Shown: positions 12,110 to 24,557 of the stretch, piece after piece
How positions within the stretch are numbered: position 1 is the stretch's first letter
Layout of the letters: every line of letters begins with the position of its first letter
NCBI GenBank assembly: GCA_036571765.1
Contig: BROE01000001.1
Span: forward strand, 1,663,631 to 1,727,630
Direction: 5' to 3'
DNA from: Plecoglossus altivelis
Lineage: Eukaryota > Chordata > Actinopteri > Osmeriformes > Plecoglossidae
DNA length: 64,000 nt
The notes under the pieces: model-generated
What the model was told of the DNA's origin: nothing
Database searches by the model: none
What the model saw: only the letters and a program-made list of their open reading frames with translations
Translations under genes and position numbers: made by a program

Positions 12110-12770
12110 AGGATGAGAGGAAGAGGAGGCAATGAATTTAGAGGCTGGGGGATTTTCTGTATGACAGAGGTGGTTATTTGCTGGTAGCACAAAAAAAACC
12201 TCTCCACCAACAAAGAGCCTTTCATATTTCCTGTGAACAGAGACACAGACTCCCATTAATCCCCAGGGGCAACCTCATCCTAGCCTGCTCCTCCGCACAT
12301 AAATTACTCTTATTCCTCTTGGACTTCCTCGTATTATGGCGCGCCGTTCGACAAGGGCGGAGGGGGGCTAGGTGGGATGGCGTTAAGGGGTTGACCGCAC
12401 ATCTTTAAAGTGTTAAAGCCACTCTTAACACAGTTATGCCAGCGCTAATTCTCGGCACATGCGACTGGGGTTTTTTGCCGAGCTTGTGGCTGTCGTCGGG
12501 CAAGTGTGGCCCCTATCTCTCTCGCTCGCTCTCTCTCTCCAGCCGGGAGACAACGGCGGAGGAGTTGGCGAAGCCCAAAGCTCTGCCCAGCTGCCATGAT
12601 TTTGTGAGCAGATGAAACACTCTCTGGTGAGAGAGGCACATGCCAATCCCCACTTATCCCCCACAGAATGACGTTTAACGTTGGTACACAGCTGCTCCCA
12701 CACGCACATGCTTAGACCACACTGGGACTGTGGAACATGCCAAGAAGCAACCACTGTCCCCCTTGATCCA
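12110..12770 (-). other. Intron 2 sequence, nothing recognised
   Basis: Unique sequence with a CT-rich patch near 12510-12540. No exon, RNA gene or repeat family is recognised. Confidence 0.5.
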
Positions 12771-12960
12771 AAGACAGAGGGGAGAGAGAGCAGGTGAGAT
12801 GATGAGAAGGAGGGGGAGAAAGACTACAGGTGTGAAAGCGAGGGGGGAAGGAGAGAGATAGAGGGAGAGAGGGTGATGGAAAGAGACAGGGGGAGACAGA
12901 GGGGGTGAGAAAGATGAATTGTGTGAAAGAGAGAGAGCAAGATCAGAAAGAACACGGAGA
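12771..12960 (+). repeat. Purine-rich GA/GGGA tract
   Basis: About 190 bp of almost pure A/G on the + strand, built from degenerate GAGA and GGGGA units. It could adopt triplex or quadruplex structure. Confidence 0.8.
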
Positions 12961-15900
12961 CTACAGATTTTGCCCTGCGTCTAGCCCACCACATATCGAA
13001 TAAACACGAATCAATGGTGCTGCAATCAAATTCTGCAACCTTGCAGCCGACGGGCTGATAAATAAAGACCTGGGATAATCAGAGGCTGGGATTGGGGGGG
13101 TTTGAGGAGGGGGGAGGGGAGAGGCCAGACATGGACAAGTGGCATGGAATGCTGCTCCAGCTGTCAACACTGGCCAGTGCCTAATACCCACCCCCCCACC
13201 CTCCTAACACAGCACCCCCTCATGGCCCCTGCTGTGGCCAGGACTCTAACGGGGCCGGCTCCATTATCCCCAGTCTTAAAGCAGCAGGCTGGCTTGTTAG
13301 CCTAGGACATTCTCCAGATAGGGCGCTCTGGTAACAGGCGGGTCTGGACACAGTCCAGTCACCGTGAGGTGTTTTCCCAACTCCTTCAGAGTCATCTACC
13401 GGAAAGTTCTGACCGAAACCGCCCCCCCTCCCCTCCCCCACTGACCCTCATCCCCCCATCCCCACGTCCTCCTCCCCTGAGCACCAGCAGAACCTACAGT
13501 CCGTTCGCATGACTCAGAGCCACGAATCGTGTTCACAGCTGCGGGCATGTGCCAGGACCGCACACACTTTCTCTCACGTTATCAGATGTAGACATGTAGA
13601 TGCAGACATACAGTGTAAATATTTCTTATTTCTGCATCATCCTTCATTCAAAAATTCATTATTATATATCCACTCAAATGCAAATGGAGAAATGGATTTA
13701 AATGGATTTCTCAGGTCTGTTTTTTTAAGTACAAAAAGCAAATCACTTATCATTTACTTCAAATCACACATAGATGGGCCATATATTCTAAGCAAACACT
13801 AACATCACAGAAATCTGTATTGTGTTCTAAAGTGTCCATCATTCAGCGAACATACAGCCTTCAGAAAATACTGACAATGGCCAGTGTCGGTAGGCAGAAA
13901 GGCAAGGCAGAAACCACAGGGTAAATGCACTGCCATTTCCCCACACAATGCCTTGTTTGTGTCATTATGACCTTCGCACTCTCAGACAACGCTTTCTCTG
14001 TTGGACTCTGGGAGTAAACCAGCCTTTTCACATTCAAATAGGCTTCTCCTACACCATTGTAATTCTACTGCTCATCTAATGCCGAACAATTTGAAGGACT
14101 GGATAGCGGACGGACCCCTCCCCCCTCCAGTATGACCCCCTCAAAGAAATTGTAGTCTAAAACAAACAGTTAAGACAGAAATAGTGGAGTTGTGTCAGGG
14201 AGGAGGAGGATGATGTTGCAGACACGTCCTCTGTAGGCATTAGGAGGCATGAGGGGGGACTTATCTCTGTTTATGTTACGCCTGTCAACTGGCACCCACT
14301 AGAACCTTCCTCCTGCTGAGAGTGAGGTATGACACTTGGAGATATGGACAACTGGCGGCCCAAAATACCCCCTCCCCCCCATGGACAATTTACTAATAGC
14401 AGTTTACCTTGTGGATCATGTATTTGTGGTGGTCTATACATGCTAGTTGGGTGCTGGTCAGACACACTGAACCGACCCCGTGCGTTGTTGATCGTTTCAT
14501 CTCATCCAACCGGACGCAAATAAACAACGGCCTGAAAAATTCTACACGCTCCTCCAAATGATGACCACGTAGGCTGAGGCGGCGGCAGTGAATTCTCCTT
14601 GCCTCTCATCCTCCCTCTCCCAGCGACAGCGAAGCAGGCCCTCGGTGTTCATGTGTGCGTACCGGAACCGCAGGATGAAGGGGGAGATTGTGCTAAACCC
14701 TCACCACTGTCATTAGAGACAGGCTGCAGCAAGAGCCACTAGGGACAGATTCTAATAACAGAACCAACGCAGATATGGTGCTGCTGTCCTGCATCCTACC
14801 TCATCTTTGTCTATTTCCAGAGGGACAGGACAGTGTCCCTGTCTTAATACGCACGGCTATGAAGCAAAACAATGGATCAGACCCGGATAAGCCTCTGCAG
14901 AGTCAATAATAATGGTTTTAGCGAAGTTCTCTGGGGACAAGGCCCAATTGAAAACATTGTGTGGTTCGTGAGGCTGGACAAATGGAAAATGTGAATGCTT
15001 TTCCCCCAGTAGAAATGCCTGTTGTGGGAGATTTTGCCTCCCACTATCCTGTTCATACTGGGAGCTTTGAGGGAGGGTTGTGCTGGAGGGCTGCTGGGTC
15101 ATTCTTCTCTGCCCACAGCCTTAGACTTATTTCCCTGGCCGGTCAACATTCATAACATAGTTCATTTGTTTCAGACAGAGTATTTTTCCATACCATTCAC
15201 TCAGAAACCAATCACACGTAAAGACCCTGCCAGAAGATCAAACATTTGCGATTTAAACAAAATGACAACAAAACCATAAAAAATTACAACATTGAAGCAA
15301 CTCTGCTTTTAAATCCCCTTTGCGTAGAATCCTCATTTTCAAAATCCCGAGTAAAGCCTTCATCTCCGACTGGCGGCGATGATCTCCGTTCAAGAGACGT
15401 AGTGCAAGTGTAGGCAACAGCCCTGCATTAATCCGGAGATCAGTCAGCGCGCGTCACCCCTGACCTCTCTCGGATGCGCTACGTGTGAAGTAGAACGAGG
15501 CTTTGTGGTTCTGTGTGTGATCCCATCTGCGGGCCCCATCAAGATCTACTCTGCCACAAAAGATTTGCGCAAACTCTTCATTTGAATACAGACAGGAGAT
15601 GTTGGAGGATGAAGTGAGCGTGCAGGTCTTGCTCTAACCCCCCGGCTCCCTTAATAAGCCCAATTCATTTTCTCATGGAGGCCACAATCCTGTATCACTA
15701 CTGACAGGCATGAAAGGTCAATAACCTTGGCTCATGGCCCGCATATGCTTAGCAATGCCATAAATTAATGACTGAAGCGGTTATTCCAAACTCTTCACGT
15801 CAGTCGAAGGATGCTGATCTCCGACAAAGGTCGCGATGCTTAGAACACTTAGTGTGATGGTGAAGGAGTGACACCGCATCTATACAAGATGGAGGATGTT

Positions 15901-16698
15901 TCTCTCTGGCAGGAGACAGTGAGGCACAAGGAGGTGCCTCACAGTGAGGCACTGTTGTTCACTCGCCAGCTGATGGGAAGTGAAGCTCCTACACAAATAT
16001 GAAGGAACTTACAATAAAGTAAGCCAGGGTTTTGGGCATTCAGGTATGCCCATAATGTTATCTTCTGGTTTCGTGTTGACATTACATGTTCGACACAAAT
16101 GGGTGAGTCATGTTGACTTAACGAGTTCCGAGAAGCACACCCCTCGTATTTCCTGGCTACTGTTGCTAAGGTGATGTGTGGGGGGCACAAGCAGTGCACA
16201 GCACGGTTCGCCACCATGGAGAGCGGTTCCGGAAAGACTTGAGATTTTATTTGAGGTTGGTCGTTTTGCCGGCATGTTCTTCGTTTTCGAATCCTGCTTG
16301 GTCCACCTTGTCTGGGTTAGGTTCCAGGCCAGGGCCCGCCACGTACATCTGTCAACAGCCGTGGCTGCAGCTCCCTTCAGACTCTCCTGCTGAGTCTGCA
16401 ACATCCCACATCCCGGCGACACGGCATACGATCTTTAATGTCTCTGTAAATATCGACGTTGGCTGAGATAATATAAACCCAGGGAGCGCACCAGCCAGCC
16501 GGCCGGCCAGTCCAACGTCTCTGTGTGCCTAAACACATGGCTCGACGCTAACTGAGAATCACTCTGCAGTGCTGTCACAATGTCGGCTGTGTGGCGGCAA
16601 ACATGCCCGTGTCAGCAAGACCCCATAACGGTAGATCACTTTAAGGGGGACAGTAATACCAGCAGGGCATGTCCGAGCTTCTGATGAGCAAACAGTTT
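12961..16698 (-). other. Intron 2 sequence
   Basis: No exon is seen. An octamer ATGCAAAT lies at 13679-13686 in AT-rich DNA (13610-13800). The region 15700-15810 is non-repetitive with TAAT cores. A nested hairpin set lies at 15916-15952. A GCCAGCCGG-like run lies at 16492-16508. Confidence 0.45.
15916..15952. repeat. Overlapping direct and inverted repeat that can form two alternative hairpins
   Basis: ACAGTGAGGCAC occurs at 15916-15927 and again at 15941-15952, with GTGCCTCAC at 15934-15942 between them. The middle copy can pair with either flank, giving a 9-bp stem with a 6-nt loop or a 9-bp near-cruciform with a 1-nt centre. Confidence 0.7.
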
Positions 16699-16762
16699 GG
16701 GATGTGGAGGAGGGTGGGAGGGGAGTGGGAGGGGGGAGAGGAGAGGAGGGGGGGAGAAGGTG
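16699..16762 (+). repeat. G-rich purine tract
   Basis: About 64 bp of GGGAGG/GAGG units on the + strand with many G-runs, so quadruplex formation is possible. Confidence 0.8.
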
Positions 16763-17263
16763 CATGTTTCAACTGTGGTGATTGTTCCCAATCACGACGA
16801 TGCCCAAGATTAAAACGTTATGAATCAAACTAATGAGTTTTATTTTTCAGCGAATATCAATAACCGGTCCTCGTGGGAGGGCCCTGTTCGACGTGATCAG
16901 TGAGTTGTGGGCGCCAGTCAGCGTTCCTCATATCCTGTCTTGTGCTGCTGTGTTCCCAGCCTCATGGAGCCCTGCTCAGCTGAAACAACAGGCCTCTGGG
17001 AAATATCTAAAACACCAGCTCCACAAAACATCCCCGGAGTCGTTCGTCAAAAATATGACCCTCGCTATTCTAATACTGCCTCACTCTCATGACTGGGCTC
17101 ATAAGGTTGCCAAGGTCGCCGCAAGAAACAAACCGCACTGCTTTGGCACGTAATGTAAAGCAAAACGCTTCACTTGTGTCATCGCATTACTCAATTAAAG
17201 CACATCAATCATTCCTGTGGGGCCGGGCTTGCTCATCCATCTCCAGGTGAATGTTTGTGTGGA

Positions 17264-17360
17264 ACAGGGAGGGAAGGGGTGGGAGAGCTGGGGGGGAGTA
17301 GAGGGTGGGAGAGGGGTGGAGGGAGAGACGGAAGGATGGATGAGGGGGAGGGGGAGAGAC
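17264..17360 (+). repeat. G-rich purine tract
   Basis: About 97 bp of GGGAGA/GGGTGGGAG-like purine sequence on the + strand, with multiple G3+ runs. Confidence 0.8.
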
Positions 17361-17499
17361 GTGGCGAGGATATCACAGGATGAGACCTGGACACCCGAAA
17401 GAGGCCGGCGCCCAGAGAAGCGCTGGTGCGTTGAAATAGAACCCCCCTTCCCTCCCCCCGCCGCCCCGCCCTCCCGCTGGAACACAATAGTTGGCATGC

Positions 17500-17660
17500 C
17501 CCCGCGGGAGGGAGTCGTCTCGTTCCAAGGCAGGATATTGGCCTTTGTGAACGTTGTTACAGTATCTGGGTCAATTAATGTCTCCCCTGCTTCAAATTTC
17601 CCTTTTGTTGTCAGTGGGAATAATGGCGTGTCAATTCTTGTAGCCTCTCCCGAGCTCAGC
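17500..17660. promoter_or_regulatory. Candidate SOX-type enhancer segment in intron 2
   Basis: Non-repetitive sequence with two SOX-like sites in the same orientation, CCTTTGTGAAC (17542-17552) and CCTTTTGTTGTC (17601-17612), plus a CAATTAATG homeodomain core between them. Chick N-cadherin enhancers are reported to depend on group B1 SOX proteins. The role here is inferred from motifs only. Confidence 0.25.
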
Positions 17661-20600
17661 AAGGGGTCTTAAAAAGACCCCTCACATTGGGACTAAAGCT
17701 CTTCAAATAAGGCGGGGTCTCTGCTCTGCTTTCAATGAACAGCTCCACTCTCCATTTGCAAACGCTCCCTCATAAATACGTAAATTCAAGTATTAATTTC
17801 GCTCTTTTGACCCTGTGGACAAGAGGGTGTCCTACTGCGGCCTCTCTAGCAAACATTTCTCTACACGCCCACAAGAGATTAATAGATTTTCCAGCCAAAT
17901 GGCCTGCAGGTTCAAATACCGCTCTTGCCATCGGACACACCCCAGTCCAAAATCTGTCAAGAAGGCGGTTTGGGGCTTCAGAGTGTTCTACCACAAACAG
18001 AATAATCATGATGGAGAGAAGCTGAGTGCTTGCAAACAGGGAGTATTTGTTCTTTTCTTTTATGCTTAGCGGTGCCTGAGTTGAGGAAGCAATGGAAAAT
18101 ATAAGTACTGGCAACAGCACGCACAACTAGCTAGCATAATGAAGAGAGAGAAAGGGTCCAACTGTTGGGAGGGCTTGGAAGGAGGGAACAATAAAAAGAG
18201 GGTTTGAATACTTCTCAATCGACTGCCGGGCCAACCCTGGAAACAGGGCTGTCTTTGTAAGGATCTGGAGCAGAGATATGGGCTTGTTCTCTGAGCTGCT
18301 CAAAGTCGCCTGCCCTCCACACAAGAGACAAAAGCAGAGCGCTAAAGTCCACAGGCCGGTCCTTTGGTAAAATAAACATTTCACTCCACAGTGTTGATCT
18401 ATTGTCTGCCAAGTGCAAGCTGGCGTATTTTACCCTCACCGCCGTCTGGAATTTCACTAGTGAAAAATAACACTGGGCCCAGCTATATTTATAGAAGCAT
18501 ATGTGCGGAAAGCCGGGTCAATAAGGCTATTTATACCTGACCTCATTACATAGTGGGGTCATGTTATACACTTTCCGGATGTGTTTTATGTTAAATAAAA
18601 CTCACACTTCCGAATTAGAGTGCCGGGTCCCCCACGGCGCGCAGAGAACAATCAACAAGAAGGATTTCAGCCTGCTTTCACCTTGTGACAGACTACTTAG
18701 AGGGAAGGATTGGTTTCCAAAATGGAATTCATCTTTTTCCCTCTGACAGTTTTTAGATTGAAGCGAGCACATCCGTTTGGGAAGGCGAGCAGCGGTTGTT
18801 CAAGGCTTCGGGGGCCCAGGTGTGGTTCAGATCCAAATAACCAATAAAAGGGCCATAACCTTCACGTGACTGAGGAACCACCAACCTAGAAAACATGCAG
18901 TGAGCCCTCTCACTCAATTCATTCCCCTCATGAATACGGCAAATTATTGATATGAAGAGTATTATATATTATACGATTAGACAGAACGGGCGGCTAAAAT
19001 CCTAAGATGATTTCTAAAAATAGGCCATTCTAATTGTAAATGTCGCGTAGAATGTTTTAATCAATGACTGGTCGCGTGAGTCTAGTGCTAGATAGAGAGG
19101 CGTGGCCCTTTCCAAACAGCTGTAACTTCCAGGACCCTCTGCTGGCCAAGAACCCAAGCAGTAGAGGGGAAGTCTAGGTTGAACAGGCTAATTATATGCC
19201 AAGGCAAAACCCCCCCACACACACTCACTCACAGGCATAATAGAGCGTCACCTTAACTGCTGGCCAGCGTCAGCGTCACAGTCACTCTGAAGCACCGACA
19301 GCAGCGGCCAGAGCAGCCGGCTTATATGAGCGATATGAGCATGGGCGATGAAAAGCTGGCGATGTCAGCCCTCCACAAAATACTTTTATCTGCATTGAAG
19401 AATTTCATTTTCGAGTTCCTGTCTGCTTCCGAATGCGAGGAGACGATGTGCAGACGGCCTGTTTGATAAGGAGGCGCTGGCGAAAAAGGTCAGACATAAA
19501 TAAAATATGCCCTCTCCTGTCACAATACTGAATCGGCCCTAAAAAGGACCTATCCGCCCTCCTCACACACACACATCCCGCCTCTCCATCCCCCACCCCA
19601 TTTGGACAAATTAACCACAGATGGGTGCGCTTGCTTTAATATGTTAACAGCATTACTTTTTTATCGTTCTGATAGAGCCTCGGGACGGAGTCTTTGATCA
19701 TGTGACGCATCTCTGTGGTGTCTGTTTTCCAGCACTCTGACGCCTGGGCTATATCAGTAGGAACCAATCTTCCTCTAAGTTGCATCTATGGTTGGGTATT
19801 GAAGTCATATACCACAGAGATCCAATCAGCTGGCACGATATGTGGCGGGTATCTAGGCCATAGTGGCGTGCTCGGGAAAAAACCAACAGTGTTGGCCTGA
19901 TGAAAATTGATAGGGTCTCATAACAATAACGAATAAAGCCGATTCCTCCCAATGCCGCCGGCGATGCTTTAGCCGGGAATTGGAGCGCAGCCTTCATTAC
20001 AACGTATCGATCAGTCCAAACAAAGACCCTGGATTTATTGATCGGCTTCCTAAGGAAAAAAAGACACGAGACGGAACAAGAGCAGCAACGGAGAGGGTCC
20101 AGCGGGCAAATGCCCTGCCTGGAAACGCTGCCTCGGCTTCAAACGAGGGAGCGGCCGGGAGAAGGATTTACAGCGCCCATCAAACAGTGAGGCGAAGTCA
20201 TGGGGTTGCAGTTGATGTCCAACTATGACAAAGAGATAAGAGGGCTCGTGTTACGGGCAGCCGTCCAGCGCTGGAGGGGAAGAATAATAGGAAAGGTCTG
20301 TTCTGCTGCACCTCCGGGCTCTTCTCTTCTGGATGACAGCTCCTCTAAGTTTGCCTGTATAGACCTCATCCTAGGTCCACTAGGGATATGACTAGCATGG
20401 AAGCCTTGTTTGACTACTGAATTATTCAGGGCTTAGCTCAGACATCAGCGCTCACCTCGTGCACCTAATAGCGTAATTCTCCGACACATATTCCATATCC
20501 GTGCGACCGTGTGCTCGCCAATGTCATGGGCTGAACCAGGAGAGAGACACCAAAGGGAGACAATCTCTGTTGCTCCTCTGATCACGTCTGTCTTTATTCA

Positions 20601-21617
20601 CTTCCAACTGGAGTCAAATGAGTGATTATAATCCTGGTTCATACTTTTCAGTGATGTTCCAGACACAGCAGCACGAAAATGTATCCAGTGAACCCCCCTC
20701 CCTCTGTCTCCTTCTGCTTGGCTGGTTTCAGGAGGGAGAGGGGGGGGGACACCAACACAGCCCCCAGTCCTGGTCAGGGTCTGAGTGTTCTAGCCTGGCC
20801 CTCCTCTCCTTGTGATAGATGTTCCTCTACATAGGTCAGGAAAACACACTGCGAGGTGCTGAGCATCTGGAGCGTCCCCCCTTGGTGAGGGTCGTGACCC
20901 CGCTTGGCTGGTCTTCCATTCAGCTGGCGCAAGCCAGGGTTCCCCTCCTCCACCCTCTTCCCTACTCGACCCCTGGTTAGGTCCGTTTGCTGTGCGCCGC
21001 TGCCCAGTTTACAGGACAGGGTTGAATGGGGTCATGTCTGACCAAACATGAAGGCCTCTCTCTCTTTCCCTCGCTCTACGCTTCGCCTCTTGTGAGAGTA
21101 GTCCCAGCTGTGGAGTGCTACCAGGATCCTGACAGTCAACACAAAGAGCCAGAACAACATGCCCGAATGGACTCAGCCAAAATAGAAACATCATTTTTCT
21201 ATCGCCCAGTGTTGCTTTTCATTCAAATGAGGGACAAACATTGGTCTTAAATGGTTGACTCTGTCACACAGAGCATCGCAAGATCATTATACTTTTAACG
21301 AGCAGATCGGAGACAAGAGATCAGTCGACGTTTCACTACGGCAAATGTGCGTACAGTCCAAGGCCATGTGAGTCGCTCTTTCACCGCTAATCTTGACACT
21401 TGCTTGTTTAAACCACATTGTAAAATCGCTCAACTGTGTCTCCCCAACCTCAGAAGTCGACACCCTCCCCAGCCCAACACCGAGTACCGTGGACACAGTC
21501 AGTGAACTGCCGTTAAAGGCACTTGAACTGACGTTAGAAGGAGACTATAAACACAGTAGTCTTTCATCGCAAGAGCTTAATTGGCTAAAACATCTAAGAA
21601 GGGCTAGGCGTGGGGGT
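17661..21617 (-). other. Intron 2 sequence
   Basis: No exon is seen. It includes CTCF-like motifs at 19132-19171 and a moderately CpG-containing, non-repetitive stretch at 19940-20230 that may be a conserved element. The rest shows no recognised feature. Confidence 0.45.
19132..19171. promoter_or_regulatory. Two opposed CTCF-like motifs
   Basis: The minus strand reads TGGCCAGCAGAGGGTCC over 19148-19132, about 12 of 14 matches to the CTCF core. The + strand reads GCAGTAGAGGGGAA at 19158-19171, about 11 of 14. The two point in opposite directions about 10 bp apart. CTCF binds such cores to set chromatin loops; binding here is untested. Confidence 0.35.
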
Positions 21618-21647
21618 GGGGGGGGGGGGGGGGGGGGGGGGGGGGGG
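21618..21647 (+). repeat. Poly(G)30 tract
   Basis: Thirty consecutive G after TGGGGGT, followed by CGGAGAAAAATG. Confidence 0.95.
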
Positions 21648-23279
21648 CGGAGAAAAATGAAAGTAGGATAGGAGGGATGAGGGAGGGGTAAGGTTGACAG
21701 GGTGGCTGCAGAAGAGAGTGTATTAAGTTCAATTATGCTTTTGGGCTTTTCATTAACCTAGTTCTAGAGAGGGAAGCCTCTCTGCTGAATAATGCTCTGA
21801 CTGACTCACTTTACCACCCTGCTTAAAAAGCCTTTGTCTACTACACACCACTGTGTTTGTCAGCATTCCATAGCCAGTATTATAGTTGCCTATGACCCTC
21901 ACAATCATAGGTTGCAGCCTTTCCATGGAAAAACACACATTGAGTCACTGTCGAATCACTGAAAAACCAAAGCAAACGGGCAATAACAGCATTAAATTCC
22001 TCTTATCGCATTCTGGTGTCGGGTAATGGTGTTGACTGGCAAGGAGGAAGCCCATGTTTGGTCGTTTCTCCCCCCTCAGTAAATATTCTCAGCTTTGAGT
22101 CATGCAGGGCCCCAAAGAGTAGACAGCTGGAAAACATCCGAAGTCTGACGTGGTTTAGTGCTAACAGAGAGTCTAAAGCCTCCTTAACGCGTCACCGGAG
22201 AGGAGGGCATCGTGGATAAATAATTGTTGTGCCTTCTTTTCCTCGCCGCTGCACTGCCAAGCGACGGCGTCAAAACCCACCTGAACGATTCCATTGAAAA
22301 TCGGCGACGCGGTCACTGGGCCAGCTGATAGTTAGACTGTGCACCCCTTGAAACACCATTCATTTTCAGTTTTCCAATTATTACTTGTGCTAACTGTGGA
22401 GGCATTGATATGTAAAAGAAGCATTTGCAGTGCTTTAGCTTCCGTTTAGCAACTGAATGTGTCTGTCATTGTCTTCCTTCACATTGTGTATTCTGCTCAT
22501 GTATTACTGGAATCAACGTGAGCTCAGGTAGGGTGAGATGTCTAATAGCCCTGAACCAGAACACCTTACACAGTCTCTACGGGGCTGGAATCCAGAATGC
22601 GATGGGATCATTTGACTGTTATCTAATACCTTCTGCTAACGTTGCAATCATGTTCCAAACAGATATTTTTCAAAGTAGAGCAAACCAGCCCAGCTCTACT
22701 GAGAGACCCAGGTTTAACTTCTTCCCTAATAGCTTTCTAAATGAGGACAGGTTCATGCATATGACAATGAGGCTGCTAGATTATTTCTGACATAACAAGG
22801 AGGGATTTTCTGTTACAATGAGCAGGAACACTCAGGTATGTTGAGGGGAACAACTGAGGCAAGAATCATTCGATGCCTTTTCATTCATTATTTAAGGCCT
22901 TTGGGGGCAATTAAGGAAAGTAATGAAATGCAGGCAGGCATTCTCATGGTGAAAGGATGGTGGCATTAGTCAGCGCCTCATGCGGCTTGGAGAGTCTTGA
23001 AAGCAGATCCCCGCTCCTGGTCAAAAACAATATTACCAAGCTGCATGGCGGTGAGGGAATTTGTAACCCCTCCCCAAAAAACTAACACGCGCGGAAGCAC
23101 AAAAAAACTGGGGGGGCTTACTCTTCCCACACGGGGGGGCTTTGTCTTTCAAAACATGCCGCAGGAGCCTTTCATTAGGGAAATGGAGTTTCATTAACGT
23201 CATCCCGCGGTGCTGAGCCCCAGCGAATGACAATGACACGGGAGTAGCCTCCTCCTCTGTCCAGAAAGCCACCGCAGAA
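21648..23279 (-). other. Intron 2 sequence, nothing coding seen
   Basis: Unique sequence. A 121-codon + strand frame (22425-22790) has no recognisable domain or splice context and I treat it as chance. Confidence 0.5.
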
Positions 23280-23358
23280 GGCTGAGGGGATGGGCGAGGG
23301 TGGAGAGGGGGGAGTTGGGGGCAGGGGTGGGGAGGGGAGCAAGGGGAGGGGGGCAGAC
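23280..23358 (+). repeat. G-rich tract with G-quadruplex potential
   Basis: About 79 bp with more than eight runs of three or more G on the + strand, separated by 1-4 bases. Confidence 0.8.
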
Positions 23359-24365
23359 AAAAGGAACCTGATTCCCCCTGGTCACGGCTCATCCACAAGC
23401 CAACAGAGAGGGAAACCCATCACCTGGAGGATCAATCGGAGTCTGGCAGCAGGTAAAGCCTAGTGAAAGCGCCCCCATTTCTGTTCCGCCCTTTCCTCCT
23501 CCTCCCCCTCCTTCTGTCTCTATATTTCTCCCTCTTCCTATTGCTCTTTCTCGCTTCCCCTCCATTTCTCTCTGACTCACACTCGGGTGACTGTGACTTT
23601 TAGACGCACACTGTGAAATCCAACGCAAGTGGGAATGTTTTCTGGTCCAAACGACCTCAAGGCTCCAACCGTTCAGATGGCATGTTGGTGACATATTCCT
23701 GTTTTATTACCAACGTTGAGTGGCACCAGTGTTTGAAGTTGCCTCAGTGTCTGTCACTTAAGCCTCACCAAATACCAACACTGTACAAAGCTGGTTATGT
23801 TGTCGGTGATATCATGTCTAATCCCATATAATATGACGGATATCGTGACTATGCTGCTGTGCAAATGCAAAACAACTTTCTTTGACAGCACAACAGCGGA
23901 TTTCAATTGTGGATTTAAAATGCACACCACACAAAAAGTGGTATCCATTTGTTGCTAGCTATATGCCTTTTGTGAGATGAAAGTGGAGTTCACAATTGAG
24001 TTATAAAACGTGGGTTGAGGAACATATAACCCTTCATTCCTCCATAGATTTCAACTGTAGCCAGTTGGTGTTCCTGTACAGTTGTAGTCTAAAGATCTGT
24101 GCTTCCCACAGAATCTTTGGGGTAAATAAATATTACCCAATGAGCTAGGTGGTTTTTTGTTGCTCTGTCGCGACAATTTCAAAAATTGGATACAATTGAT
24201 TGAATCATGTTCCTCCAAAACACTGTCAAGAAAGGAATGTATTTGACACAGTATTCAAAGAAATTGAGAATATTTGAAGTTTTATGGCGTTACCACGTTA
24301 CCACCCAAACAATTGTTTTAAAACATGTGTTTGAAGCTCTTATGGAGTGAAACACACAAAATCAC
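23359..24365 (-). other. Intron 2 sequence next to the exon 2 donor
   Basis: The first part (23460-23580) is CT-rich on the + strand. The rest is AT-rich unique sequence. No exon or repeat family is recognised. Confidence 0.5.
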
Positions 24366-24388
24366 CCACACACACACACAAAAAAACA
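24366..24388. repeat. Short (CA)n/A-rich microsatellite near the exon 2 donor
   Basis: CA repeat followed by seven A, about 55 bp inside intron 2 from the exon 2 donor. Confidence 0.85.
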
Positions 24389-24448
24389 CAAACAGCAAGA
24401 CACACACTAACGTTGACGTGACAGAAGGCAAATCCATCCCAAACTCAC

Positions 24449-24557
24449 CATTGAAGAGGGGCTGTCCCTTCTCAGAGGTCCCTGGCACTGCAGCAGAGTA
24501 GACATGTTCAGAGAAGCCTGACGTGCATGCTGGGGTTCCCCTGCCCTCTACAGCCAT
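24449..24557 (-). CDS. cdh2: Cadherin-2-like exon 2, start of the prodomain (partial CDS)
   Basis: This 109-nt minus-strand exon encodes 36 residues plus one base. It begins MAVEGRG and continues through a cysteine (TPAC) to GFSEHVYSA and GQPLFN. It is preceded by a long pyrimidine tract and CAG acceptor (24558-24590) and followed by G|GTGAGT (donor at 24448-24443). Compared from memory with human N-cadherin exon 2 (37 codons plus one base), the cysteine, GF.E.VYSA and GQPL.N positions match, and the phase-1 end would give valine after N. The residues finish the signal peptide and open the cadherin prodomain, which furin-type proteases remove during maturation. R-cadherin exon 2 is similar but lacks VYSA and GQPL. 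The local ATG at the exon start is an internal Met, since exon 1 supplies the signal peptide. Confidence 0.83.

Noticed and set aside
17195..17672. Long opposing frames of 151-155 codons
   Set aside because: They cross the GGGAGG tract and each is a shadow of the other; no conserved motif.
17905..17925. tRNA B-box-like GGTTCAAATACC
   Set aside because: There is no matching A-box or acceptor-stem pairing at the right distance.
22425..22790. 121-codon + strand frame
   Set aside because: Cysteine-rich by chance at the start, no signal peptide or domain, no supporting splice sites.
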